Below, one piece after another: positions 1 to 7,025 of a stretch of DNA of 52,940 nucleotides. The stretch covers positions 1 through 52,940 of the forward strand of contig JAFZWC010000037.1 of NCBI GenBank assembly GCA_017617475.1, written 5' to 3'. Positions within the stretch are counted from its first letter, which is position 1. Every line of letters begins with the position of its first letter. Both the position numbers and the translations under genes were made by a program. This DNA comes from Bacteroidales bacterium. GTDB taxonomy: Bacteria > Bacteroidota > Bacteroidia > Bacteroidales > UBA932. The notes below the pieces were generated by a model that searched no databases, was not told the origin of the DNA, and worked only from the letters and a program-made list of their open reading frames with translations.

Positions 1-97
1 AACGCAGAAGACAATGGGAGGGGCCGGAGTGGAGCGAAGCGGAACGGAGTCCCCCGGGAGGGCATCCCTTCCTCCGACTCCTCATCCATACATAAAA

Positions 98-140
98 AAG
101 AGAGTGACCTAAGTCAATTTGACTTTTTGGTCACCCTCTT
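98..140. terminator. Bidirectional terminator-like hairpin
   Basis: AAGAGAGTGACC at 98-109 pairs with GGTCACCCTCTT at 129-140 with one mismatch. An inner stem AAGTCA (111-116) / TGACTT (120-125) closes a 3-nt loop. An A-run lies just before it and a T-rich stretch just after it, as in terminators that work in both directions. No gene is seen immediately to its left, so which transcript it ends is unknown. Confidence 0.45.
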
Positions 141-198
141 CGCTTTTTCGCGGAGGCAGGACTATCGTCCTACGTTACCCTCACCCCAAACCCCTCAT

Positions 199-237
199 GA
201 AGTTGCGCTATAGCACAGCCTAACCCTTCGCAACTTC
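199..237. repeat. Perfect 9-bp inverted repeat
   Basis: GAAGTTGCG (199-207) and CGCAACTTC (229-237) are perfect reverse complements separated by 21 nt. The right arm is followed by TTTTATG. It could be a terminator or an operator for the promoter about 80 nt downstream; the sequence does not decide. Confidence 0.4.
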
Positions 238-315
238 TTTTATGTTACCCCCATCCCCTCAGGGGCCGGGGAAGGGGCTGGCGGCAGAAGCCGCCTGTTC
301 GCTTCGCTCAGTGAG

Positions 316-346
316 TTGTTTAAGGTGTTTTTATTTGTTAACTTTG
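316..346 (+). promoter_or_regulatory. Bacteroidetes-type promoter for DUF5674 gene
   Basis: A perfect -7 box TAACTTTG (339-346) lies 20 nt after a TTG (316-318) that can serve as the -33 element. The predicted start is about 10 nt before the ATG at 363, so the leader is very short. Confidence 0.55.
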
Positions 347-362
347 CAAAAAGAAGTTTGCA

Positions 363-704
363 ATGATTATTCTGGAACGCCCCATATCAAGAGCCCAATT
401 GAAAGAGTATGCCGCCAACACATTTGGTGACATGATTAAATGTGTGGCGGACGTAGATAAAGGCTTATTGGCTATTGACGCTGATTTGCATGCAGACCTT
501 GAGCGACTGTTATTGGAGAATGGTTCACAGCAAACTTCTCTCTGGGGTTTTAACCTATATCCCGACGAGACGGGTGAAGATTTCATCGAATATGATTCGC
601 TCATTAACATCCGTTCATGGCAGGGCAATCCTTCCAGGGATGTGTTGGACCAGGAAGTACGGGGTAAGATTGTAAACATCGTTGACAAGTTCATAACAGA
701 ATAA
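363..704 (+). CDS. DUF5674 family protein
   Basis: A 113-residue soluble protein that I recognise as DUF5674 from its opening (MIILERPISR), the central SLWGFNLYPDETGEDF block (residues 59-74) and the following INIR..QGN..R segment. The family has no established function. The start is supported by the promoter just upstream. The stop codon overlaps the next ATG (TAATG), so the two genes are probably translationally coupled and their products may work together. Length is about normal for the family. Confidence 0.75.
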   Translation: MIILERPISRAQLKEYAANTFGDMIKCVADVDKGLLAIDADLHADLERLLLENGSQQTSLWGFNLYPDETGEDFIEYDSLINIRSWQGNPSRDVLDQEVRGKIVNIVDKFITE

Positions 705-1033
705 TGCAGCATCAAGGGCTTGAGAACGGCCGATGGGCCGAATTGACTCTTCCGCAGCAGATGGCAAACATCGGCAGCGAGACGTCCCGTATCTATCGGG
801 CGCTGGAGGCAGGGAAAGAGTCCAGGGCAGAATCGGCATTTGCTCGTTTCCAGGAACTTGTTGACCTCACAATCATGTATGGTCGGTCCGATGCCTCGCC
901 CATGCTCCGCTCTGCCATGCTGGAAGAACTCTGCCGTTTCAGGGAGCTCTACTGCAAAGCGTTTCTCGAACGGGACCTCGCAGAACTTGCCGCCTTCAAT
1001 CGCTATCTTGACCATTTTGCGCAGGTAGCGTAA
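704..1033 (+). CDS. Hypothetical helical protein coupled to DUF5674
   Basis: A 109-residue protein, predicted largely alpha-helical, with no signal peptide or membrane segment. The N-terminal block LTLPQQMANIGSE (residues 15-27) resembles small helical-bundle proteins of unknown function seen in Bacteroidetes; I cannot name a family with confidence. It begins inside the stop codon of the DUF5674 gene (TAATG), which argues for a functional pair. Nothing catalytic is visible. Confidence 0.6.
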   Translation: MQHQGLENGRWAELTLPQQMANIGSETSRIYRALEAGKESRAESAFARFQELVDLTIMYGRSDASPMLRSAMLEELCRFRELYCKAFLERDLAELAAFNRYLDHFAQVA

Positions 1034-1128
1034 TTCCACGTCGCACCGAGTACTCTGCGAACCTCGCCAGACGTGCGTAGGAGGCATAAAAGTTAGATAA
1101 TTGGGTACATAATACGCTTAAATATACT

Positions 1129-1650
1129 ATGACCAAGAAAGAAGAACTCGAAGCGCAAGGCTATAAGACCTACGAGAACGAGGATATCCAAGTGTTCTGG
1201 AAACCCCGCATCTGCCAGCACGTCGGCGAATGCGCCAGGGGCAACTTCAACGTGTTCAACCCCCAGCGCCGCCCATGGATTGACCTGTCGCAGGCTCCGG
1301 CCACGGAGATTGCCGATATCATCGACCGCTGCCCCTCGAAGGCCCTGCAGTATGAACTTCTGAACCCTATTTCGGTAGTCTTTGAGGAAGAGTTGGACCG
1401 CGCAGCAGCCTACGACCGCGGGAAACTCATCGGCGAATGCGAGTTTGAGGACTCGGGCGACAGATGGGTTATCACACACACCGGTGTCCGTGAGGCCTAC
1501 GAAGGCAAGGGTATTGCCCGGAAGCTTGTTCTAAAGGTTGTGGAAGCCGCACGGGCCAAGGGTGTGAAGATTCTGCCGGTATGCTCTTACGCCAAGAAAC
1601 TGATGACCGGCAAGGAAGAATTCCAGGACGTGATGTATTATGGCTTGTAA
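1129..1650 (+). CDS. Fe-S mono-cluster domain fused to GNAT-like acetyltransferase (YjdI-YjdJ type)
   Basis: Residues 1-80 match the divergent 4Fe-4S mono-cluster domain (Fer4_19, E. coli YjdI type). They carry the pattern C29-x-H31-x3-C35 and, after a spacer, C68-P-S-K-A-L. Residues 90-170 match the short YjdJ-type N-acetyltransferase fold, with an acetyl-CoA loop YEGKGIARKL around 124-133 and a PVCSYA segment at 150-155 typical of this subfamily. In E. coli the two domains are separate adjacent genes; here they form one polypeptide. Substrate is unknown. The 3' end overlaps the next gene by 11 bp. Confidence 0.85.
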   Translation: MTKKEELEAQGYKTYENEDIQVFWKPRICQHVGECARGNFNVFNPQRRPWIDLSQAPATEIADIIDRCPSKALQYELLNPISVVFEEELDRAAAYDRGKLIGECEFEDSGDRWVITHTGVREAYEGKGIARKLVLKVVEAARAKGVKILPVCSYAKKLMTGKEEFQDVMYYGL

Positions 1651-2182
1651 CCCGGATTTTATTCAATTCATTGTGGACCAGTGCTCCGGTGCCGGTGAGA
1701 TTGCCGTCAAAAAGATGATGGGAGACTATTGCATCTACTGCGATGGCGTCCTGTTTGGCCTGATTTGCGACAATAACCTGTATATCAAACAGACAGATGC
1801 CGGCGAGGCTGTTCTGGAAGAGGTAGTGCTTCGGCCGCCCTATCCCAGTGCACGGGACCATTTTTATATCACCAATGTGGATGACCGGGATTACCTGGAG
1901 GATATCATCCGGGCAACGCTCCCGGAGCTGATGTCAGGCAAATCAAAGGCCAAAAGAAGTGCGGTGAACCGCCAGGTCCCCGTCTCTTTGGACGATGCCA
2001 TCGCCCCCAACATTGTATGCTCCCAAGACCTGCGGGCCTTTTTTGAGCAATACTTAGGCAAGGGCTTCCGTTTCAAGGTCGAGTTCCAAAGCTGGCTGCG
2101 TGAGAACGCCGGCCTCACCTTCCGCGATGCCGTGGACGCCTATCCCACACTAATAAAAAATCATTATGATAATCAGACTTGA
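1640..2182 (+). CDS. TfoX N-terminal domain protein with DUF6434-like C-terminus
   Basis: Residues 20-100 match the TfoX N-terminal domain (KKMMGDYCIYCDGVLFGLI, a PYPSARDHF segment). Residues 115-172 resemble DUF6434, with the SWLRENAGLTFRDAVDAY block. TfoX proteins are known as competence regulators in Haemophilus, but stand-alone TfoX_N proteins in Bacteroidetes have no demonstrated role, so I do not assign one. The gene overlaps both neighbours (11 bp upstream, 17 bp downstream), placing it in one co-translated string from 1129 to 3065. Confidence 0.75.
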   Translation: MACNPDFIQFIVDQCSGAGEIAVKKMMGDYCIYCDGVLFGLICDNNLYIKQTDAGEAVLEEVVLRPPYPSARDHFYITNVDDRDYLEDIIRATLPELMSGKSKAKRSAVNRQVPVSLDDAIAPNIVCSQDLRAFFEQYLGKGFRFKVEFQSWLRENAGLTFRDAVDAYPTLIKNHYDNQT

Positions 2183-3065
2183 ACAACCCGAAGACTGGCG
2201 GGAGGTGGAGAACCTCACGCGAGAGGCATTCTGGAACGTGTACCGTCCCGGATGCCAGGAGCACTTTGTACTCAATCAGTACAGGAACAATCCGGCCTTT
2301 ATCCCGGAACTGGATTTTGTGATGGAGGAGGACGGCCGCCTCATAGGCCACATCATGTTCTCCAAAGCCGAGATTACCATGGCCGACGGGACGGCCTTCC
2401 CGTCCTGGACCTTCGGCCCCATCAGCATCCATCCGGACTACAAACGCAAGGGCTATGGGCTCAGACTACTGCAGTTTGCGTTGGAGAAGGCCCGTGCGAT
2501 GGGCATCGGCCTTCTGCAGATGGAAGGCAATATTGACTTCTACAAGCATGCAGGCTTTGATCTGGCCAGTAAGCTGAAGATTCACTATCACGGCGAACCG
2601 GCCGAAGCCGAAGTCCCCTACTTCCTGGCGCAGGAGCTTATCCCGGGTTATTGGGGAGACCGCGAAGGTACGTATTGCCCGCCTTCCGGCTACTTCGTGG
2701 CTGATGCGCAGCCGGAGGCCTTTGCGGCCTACGAAGCCGGCTTTCCGCTCAAGGAGAAGCACTTACTGCCCGGCCAGCTACCCCAGTTCTGCCAGAGCTG
2801 CGGCATGCCGCTGACCAAAGATGAAGACTGCGGCAGAAATGCCGACGGCAGCATCAGCTTTGATTACTGCCAGTACTGCTTCCAGGACGGTAAGTTCCTG
2901 CAGGAGTGCACTATGGAGGAGATGATCGACCACTGCGCCCAATTCGTGGACGAAGTTAACAAGATGATGCCGGAACCTATGACCCGGGAACAGTACAAGC
3001 AGATGATGCGTGGCTACTTCCCCATGCTCAAGCGCTGGAGAGCTCATAATGCAATCTGCAACTGA
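2166..3065 (+). CDS. GNAT acetyltransferase with C-terminal zinc ribbon
   Basis: Residues 1-135 form a GNAT N-acetyltransferase domain. The acetyl-CoA binding loop is visible at HPDYKRKGYGLRLLQ (about residues 90-104), preceded by a FGPISIHP strand. Residues 208-290 match a putative zinc ribbon domain (Zn_ribbon_2), with C209, C212, C222, C235 and C238 as likely ligands and a helical tail. The middle (135-205) is a linker with no known motif. The substrate is unknown. The start overlaps the TfoX-like gene by 17 bp, and no other ATG fits the GNAT N-terminus. Confidence 0.8.
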   Translation: MIIRLEQPEDWREVENLTREAFWNVYRPGCQEHFVLNQYRNNPAFIPELDFVMEEDGRLIGHIMFSKAEITMADGTAFPSWTFGPISIHPDYKRKGYGLRLLQFALEKARAMGIGLLQMEGNIDFYKHAGFDLASKLKIHYHGEPAEAEVPYFLAQELIPGYWGDREGTYCPPSGYFVADAQPEAFAAYEAGFPLKEKHLLPGQLPQFCQSCGMPLTKDEDCGRNADGSISFDYCQYCFQDGKFLQECTMEEMIDHCAQFVDEVNKMMPEPMTREQYKQMMRGYFPMLKRWRAHNAICN

Positions 3066-3109
3066 GTTGCAAAATAAAAGCTTTTTCTTTGCGGTAATTA
3101 TCCGACGAA

Positions 3110-3601
3110 ATGTCCCGCAAGGAAACCATTATTGCCACCGTTTTGCTGATTCTGTTTGGGACCAGCATGCATTTCGTACACCATTTCCCGTTTTTCAACC
3201 ACTTCTGGGGCTATATCTTTCCTGTGCAGGAGAGCGTGATGGCGCACATGAAAATGGTGCTTTATCCCATGTTGCTGCTGAGCATCTACCTGGTCATCAG
3301 CCGGCGGGACATCCATGAATTCGGCGCCCCCATCCTGGCGGGATTGGCAGTGATGCCCATGATCGTGGCGGTGTTCTTCTCCTACTGGGTGTTCGTGCAT
3401 CACGAAATCATGGCCCTGGACATCGTCATCTATGTGGCATCCATCGTGGGTGCCGTCTTGCTGGCCAAGCGCTGGCGCAAAAGCCGTTTCTTGCGCAAAT
3501 TATGGCCGCTCTGGATACTGGTCTTAATTCTGGCTGTCCTCCTTACCGGCTACCTGACCTATCACGGACCAGACTGGATTATTTTCGCAAATCTGGGATA
3601 G
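3110..3601 (+). CDS. DUF6512 family membrane protein
   Basis: A 163-residue inner-membrane protein with about five predicted hydrophobic segments and a conserved block PVQESVMAHMKMVLYPMLL (about residues 38-56), which I associate with DUF6512. Histidines are frequent in and between the helices (HFVHH, HM, VHHE), but no function is established for the family. The 3' end overlaps the convergent BASS transporter gene by 23 bp, so the two messages are antisense to each other at their ends. Confidence 0.7.
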   Translation: MSRKETIIATVLLILFGTSMHFVHHFPFFNHFWGYIFPVQESVMAHMKMVLYPMLLLSIYLVISRRDIHEFGAPILAGLAVMPMIVAVFFSYWVFVHHEIMALDIVIYVASIVGAVLLAKRWRKSRFLRKLWPLWILVLILAVLLTGYLTYHGPDWIIFANLG

Positions 3602-4451
3602 AATCTCTGCGGGTTCGCACTGCTCCGACATAGGTCAGCAGGACGATATTCATCATCAGGGAATACAAAATGGCCGGTATGGCCATCACTTCATTCGCAA
3701 AAATAAGGGGGCTGGAAGCGATGGCAATGGCCTGAGCCGCGTTCTGCATACCGACTTCGATAATCACCGTCCGACGCTGGCTGGCGTTGTTCTTTACCAG
3801 GCGCGAAAGGAGGGAAGAGCAGCCAATGGCCACCAGTATGAGTGCCGTGACACAAAGCCCCAATAAACCGATATTCTCAAGAATGGTCTTGTGATGTTGA
3901 ATGTAAAATATGGTAATCAACACAAGGAGTAAAGGAAAAGCCAGCTTGGTGAGCACCTTGTCAATCTTCTCCGCCGCTTTAGGCCAGGCATAATGGATGC
4001 CTATCCCAAGGAGGACGGGAAGCAGCATCAAAACAAGATTCTGCTTGATAAGGTTCCCCACCGGAAGGCTGATCCCTACGCTCTCACCAACCAGTCTGGT
4101 GGCCCAGCTCATAATAAACGGAATCGTAAACAGCGTGACAACACTGCTGATGGCAGTCAGGGTAACCGACAGGGCCACGTCTCCTTTTGCCAGCTTGGAG
4201 AACACATTGGACGAACTGCCGCCCGGACAGCAGGCTATGAGTACCAGGCCGATGAAAAACACGGCCGGCAGGTGAAACAGGTAAGCCAGTCCCAGGGCAA
4301 TAGCCGGCAGCAGTACCAGCTGGCCGAAAAGCGCCACGGCAATGGGCCATGGATTCCGAAATACCTTTCCGAAGTCTTCGAACCTCAGGGCCAACCCCAG
4401 GTCAAACATCAGCAGGGTCAATATGGGCAATACAATCCAGATCGTGTTCAT
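3579..4451 (-). CDS. Bile acid:sodium symporter (BASS) family transporter
   Basis: A 290-residue polytopic protein with 8-9 hydrophobic segments. The two family signatures are present: CCPGGSSSNVFSKLAKGD (residues 74-91), corresponding to a crossover helix, and EVGMQNAAQAIAIAS (around 232-246). BASS proteins import organic anions with Na+; bacterial members also carry pantoate or other carboxylates, so the substrate is open. It has its own promoter (4471-4501) and appears to be a single-gene unit, convergent with the DUF6512 gene. Confidence 0.85.
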   Translation of the reverse strand: MNTIWIVLPILTLLMFDLGLALRFEDFGKVFRNPWPIAVALFGQLVLLPAIALGLAYLFHLPAVFFIGLVLIACCPGGSSSNVFSKLAKGDVALSVTLTAISSVVTLFTIPFIMSWATRLVGESVGISLPVGNLIKQNLVLMLLPVLLGIGIHYAWPKAAEKIDKVLTKLAFPLLLVLITIFYIQHHKTILENIGLLGLCVTALILVAIGCSSLLSRLVKNNASQRRTVIIEVGMQNAAQAIAIASSPLIFANEVMAIPAILYSLMMNIVLLTYVGAVRTRRDSIPDLRK

Positions 4452-4470
4452 AGATTCACTATTTCGGGGC

Positions 4471-4501
4471 CAAATTTACACCTTTTCCGCCACTTGACCA
4501 A
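4471..4501 (-). promoter_or_regulatory. Promoter of the BASS transporter gene
   Basis: On the minus strand a perfect TAAATTTG -7 box (4471-4478) lies 19 nt after TTGG (4498-4501). The leader to the ATG would be about 15 nt. Confidence 0.6.
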
Positions 4502-4537
4502 TACATCCTTATGAAGTTATTCATGGTCGGCCCAGGA

Positions 4538-4569
4538 TTTGGTCAACTCCGCCAAAACTCGTATCTTTA
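4538..4569 (+). promoter_or_regulatory. Promoter of the alpha/beta hydrolase gene
   Basis: TTTG (4538-4541), 20 nt, then TATCTTTA (4562-4569), one base off the consensus. Predicted transcription starts near 4575, only a few bases before the first ATG. The second ATG, at 4597, would leave a more usual leader. Confidence 0.65.
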
Positions 4570-4581
4570 TGGCTATAAACA

Positions 4582-5331
4582 ATGCTGTGTCTGCCAATGA
4601 CTTTCAACACTTACGGCAGCAAGGAGAATCCCTCCATATTGCTGATTCCTGGTCTTGGAGTATCCTATGAGATATTCCTGCCGTTGATTGAGCTCCTGAA
4701 GAATGAGTACTTTATTGTTACGGTGGGCATTGACGGCTTCCTGCTGGGCCAGGAATCTCAGTTCACCTCCGTAGACGACCAGGCGGCACAGGCAATAGGA
4801 TATGTACAAAAGAACCTGAACGGACACCTGGACGTTGCGTACGGCTTGTCCCTGGGCGGCAAGATTCTGTCCAGAATCCTGGAGCGGAATGAGATTGTCA
4901 TTGACCACGCCATCATGGATGCCGCTCCCCTGCTGCCGCTTCCCAAATGGAGCGTTGACCCGCTGCGATACTACCAGAGTTTCAATGTGTGGACCTGCTA
5001 CCATTGGACCGGTTTCTGGAAATGGGTATTCCACTCACATTATTTTGACGTACTCCTTGACGAATGCAAAAAGGTGTGGCCTTACGGAAAAGGGAAGGCT
5101 GTACGGGACGGTTACAAGGATGTCTACACCCACAAACTGGAGTCTATCCATGGGGCCGATATCCATTTCTGGTATGGCGCCAAGGAGGCCTTCGTTGCTA
5201 AACCGCAGGTAGAACATCTGCTCAAGCTATACCCCGAAACCCATGTGGAGGTGTTCCCCGGGATGAACCACGGACAACTCCTCATTGACCGTCCGGAAGA
5301 GATTGCCCGGAGAATTCGACAAATAGCGTGA
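4582..5331 (+). CDS. Alpha/beta hydrolase
   Basis: A 249-residue cytoplasmic alpha/beta-fold hydrolase. Visible elements are an oxyanion segment LLIPGLG (residues 20-26), the nucleophile elbow YGLSLGGK with S90, a probable acid in WYGAKEAF, and the histidine in GMNHGQL near the C-terminus. The lid region (about 115-165) is rich in aromatic residues, suggesting a hydrophobic substrate; no specific substrate can be named. The start may be the ATG at 4582 or the one at 4597. The stop overlaps the GTG of the following phosphatidyltransferase remnant, suggesting the ancestral pair acted together, perhaps on lipids. Confidence 0.8.
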   Translation: MLCLPMTFNTYGSKENPSILLIPGLGVSYEIFLPLIELLKNEYFIVTVGIDGFLLGQESQFTSVDDQAAQAIGYVQKNLNGHLDVAYGLSLGGKILSRILERNEIVIDHAIMDAAPLLPLPKWSVDPLRYYQSFNVWTCYHWTGFWKWVFHSHYFDVLLDECKKVWPYGKGKAVRDGYKDVYTHKLESIHGADIHFWYGAKEAFVAKPQVEHLLKLYPETHVEVFPGMNHGQLLIDRPEEIARRIRQIA

Positions 5332-5525
5332 AACACCTTCCCAACATATTAACTGCCCTCAGAATCCTTGGTTCCTTCTGCCTGTTACTCTGTAATCCGG
5401 CAGGGGCGGCTTTCTGGGTAATCTATGGCCTGTGCGGTGTCAGCGATATGGCCGATGTCGCCACCTTCGCGGCAGTCCAAGAGGGCCACTTCATTAGAAA
5501 AGGTATTGATCCAGATTCTCGATGA
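5328..5525 (+). pseudogene. CDP-alcohol phosphatidyltransferase remnant with internal deletion
   Basis: The 65-residue frame (GTG start overlapping the previous stop) begins like a PgsA-type CDP-alcohol phosphatidyltransferase: LPNILTALRILGSFCLLLC, then FWVIYGLCGVSDMAD at 29-43. From residue 44 it jumps in frame to VATFAAVQEGHFIRK, which resembles the C-terminal end of the same family. About 100 or more residues are therefore missing, including most of the catalytic motif D-G-x2-A-R-x8-G-x3-D-x3-D, of which only the first aspartates remain. The protein cannot be catalytic. The recall of the family C-terminus is from memory. Confidence 0.65.
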
Positions 5526-5577
5526 AATTTGGAGATTCTGCGGAATGTGGTTATCTTCATGGTGTTAATTTTGGACA

Positions 5578-6159
5578 ATGGAAGTCACCAACCTGCTGGA
5601 CATACATAGCCGCGAGGAGTTATACCGGTGGTACCAGGAGAATCACAACAAAGTGAGTGATTTCTGGCTGCGCATTAACCGGGCTGCAGAAGATTGCCCC
5701 GGCGTGGTGCGTTATGTGGATGCGGTGGAGGTGGCGCTTTGTTTCGGCTGGATAGACAGTACCCAGAAAAAGATTGACGAGGGAAAACCCATCCAGCATT
5801 TCACACCCCGGCGCAAACGGAGCAATTGGTGCGAAAGGAACCTGATCCGCTGCCGCAGGCTGGTTCAAAGAGGAGAAATGACGCCGGCGGGCTTGGCGGC
5901 AGCTCCGAATTTGGACCCGTCCCGTTTTGTCTTTGAAGACTGGGTGTTGGATGCCATCAAGGCCGATGAAACGGCCTGGGCCAACTACAACTCATTCCCT
6001 GAGACTTACCGCCGCATCCGGGTGGATTACATCCAGCATTATCGGCAATCCGGCCGAAAAGAAGAAGCCCGGAAGGCCCTGCAGCGCTTTGTCCAGGACT
6101 GCCATGCCGGCAAAATGCTTTCCGGCTGGGACGATTTCGGAAGATTGAAAAAGCTATGA
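5578..6159 (+). CDS. YdeI/OmpD-associated family protein
   Basis: A 193-residue protein with the typical YdeI/OmdA features: an N-terminal FWLRIN strand, the CFGWIDSTQKKID block (residues 55-67), the HFTPRRKRSNWCERN block (about 75-89) and a basic C-terminal helical domain (KEEARKALQRF). The molecular function of the family is not established. A perfect TAATTTTG box (5566-5573) sits only 4 nt before the ATG, so a transcript from it would be nearly leaderless. The stop overlaps the sugar kinase start (ATGA). Confidence 0.75.
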   Translation: MEVTNLLDIHSREELYRWYQENHNKVSDFWLRINRAAEDCPGVVRYVDAVEVALCFGWIDSTQKKIDEGKPIQHFTPRRKRSNWCERNLIRCRRLVQRGEMTPAGLAAAPNLDPSRFVFEDWVLDAIKADETAWANYNSFPETYRRIRVDYIQHYRQSGRKEEARKALQRFVQDCHAGKMLSGWDDFGRLKKL

Positions 6160-7025
6160 GTAAATACGTTATCGGAATTGGCGAAGCACTTTGGGACGTG
6201 CTTCCGGAAGGCAGGAAACTGGGCGGTGCGCCCGCCAACTTTGCCTATCACGCCCGTCAGTTCGGGCTGGAAGGACTGGCCATCAGCGCCATCGGACACG
6301 ATGCGCTGGGAGAGGAAATCGTGGAGGCCCTGGAGGCCCATGCCCTCCCCTATCATCTGGACCGGGTGGACTTCCCCACCGGAACCGTACAGGTAACTTT
6401 GGATGAGCAGGGTGTCCCACAGTACGAAATCAAGAAAGACGTGGCCTGGGACAATATTCCCTATACCAAGGAACTGGCTGTCATCGCGGCCGAATGCCAG
6501 GCTGTCTGCTTCGGCTCCCTGGCCCAGCGCAGCACCGTGTCGCGGGAAACCATCGGCTGGTTCCTGGACGCCGTTCCTCAGGACTGCCTCAAGGTGTTCG
6601 ACATTAACCTCCGTCAGGACTTCTACAACAAGGAGGTGCTGGAGGAATCTCTCCGCCGCTGCGACATCCTCAAAATCAACGACGAGGAACTGATTATCGT
6701 CGCCCGTATGTTCGGTTATGCCGGCCTGAGTCTGGAAGACAAATGCAGGAAAATCATCAGGGACTATGGCCTCAAGATGCTCATCCTCACCTGCGGCACC
6801 AACGGCAGTTACGTCTTCTACGACGGCGGCATGTCCTTCCTGGAAACGCCCAAGGTGCAGGTGGCCGATACGGTGGGTGCCGGAGACTCGTTCACGGGGG
6901 CCTTCATCGGCTCCATCCTGAAAGGCAAGACGGTGCCGGAAGCGCACCAGACGGCCGTGAAGGTATCGGCCTTCGTCTGTACGCAGTCGGGTGCCATGCC
7001 AGTAATCCCCGACTCATTGAAATGA
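6156..7025 (+). CDS. PfkB-family carbohydrate kinase (fructokinase-like)
   Basis: A 289-residue ribokinase/PfkB-fold kinase that would phosphorylate a sugar with ATP in the cytoplasm. The N-terminal GEALWDVLPEGRKLGGAPAN block resembles fructokinases, and the C-terminal signature DTVGAGDSFTGAF carries the catalytic base D244. Length is normal. Fructose is the best guess from the N-terminal signature, but no sucrose or fructan genes lie nearby. It is translationally coupled to both neighbours through ATGA overlaps. Confidence 0.85.
   Translation: MSKYVIGIGEALWDVLPEGRKLGGAPANFAYHARQFGLEGLAISAIGHDALGEEIVEALEAHALPYHLDRVDFPTGTVQVTLDEQGVPQYEIKKDVAWDNIPYTKELAVIAAECQAVCFGSLAQRSTVSRETIGWFLDAVPQDCLKVFDINLRQDFYNKEVLEESLRRCDILKINDEELIIVARMFGYAGLSLEDKCRKIIRDYGLKMLILTCGTNGSYVFYDGGMSFLETPKVQVADTVGAGDSFTGAFIGSILKGKTVPEAHQTAVKVSAFVCTQSGAMPVIPDSLK

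Larger units (their letters stand above)
1..362. other. Gene-free leading segment
   Basis: I see no convincing coding sequence here. Open frames crossing it have no recognisable domain. The segment holds C/G-rich low-complexity sequence, two hairpins (98-140 and 199-237) and, at its right end, the promoter of the DUF5674 gene. The first 90 bases could be the tail of a repeat or of an upstream region outside the window; nothing identifies them. Confidence 0.6.

Noticed and set aside
242..430. 62-codon plus-strand frame at the window start
   Set aside because: It overlaps the promoter and start of the DUF5674 gene and shows no domain or ribosome-binding context.
2252..2536. Second plus-strand frame within the GNAT/zinc-ribbon gene
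   Set aside because: Shadow frame; the GNAT reading frame has clear motifs throughout.
6743..7021. N-terminal extension of the CcsA/ResB-like gene into the kinase gene
   Set aside because: The extension is out-of-frame kinase sequence; the ATG at 7022 overlapping the kinase stop gives a proper membrane N-terminus.
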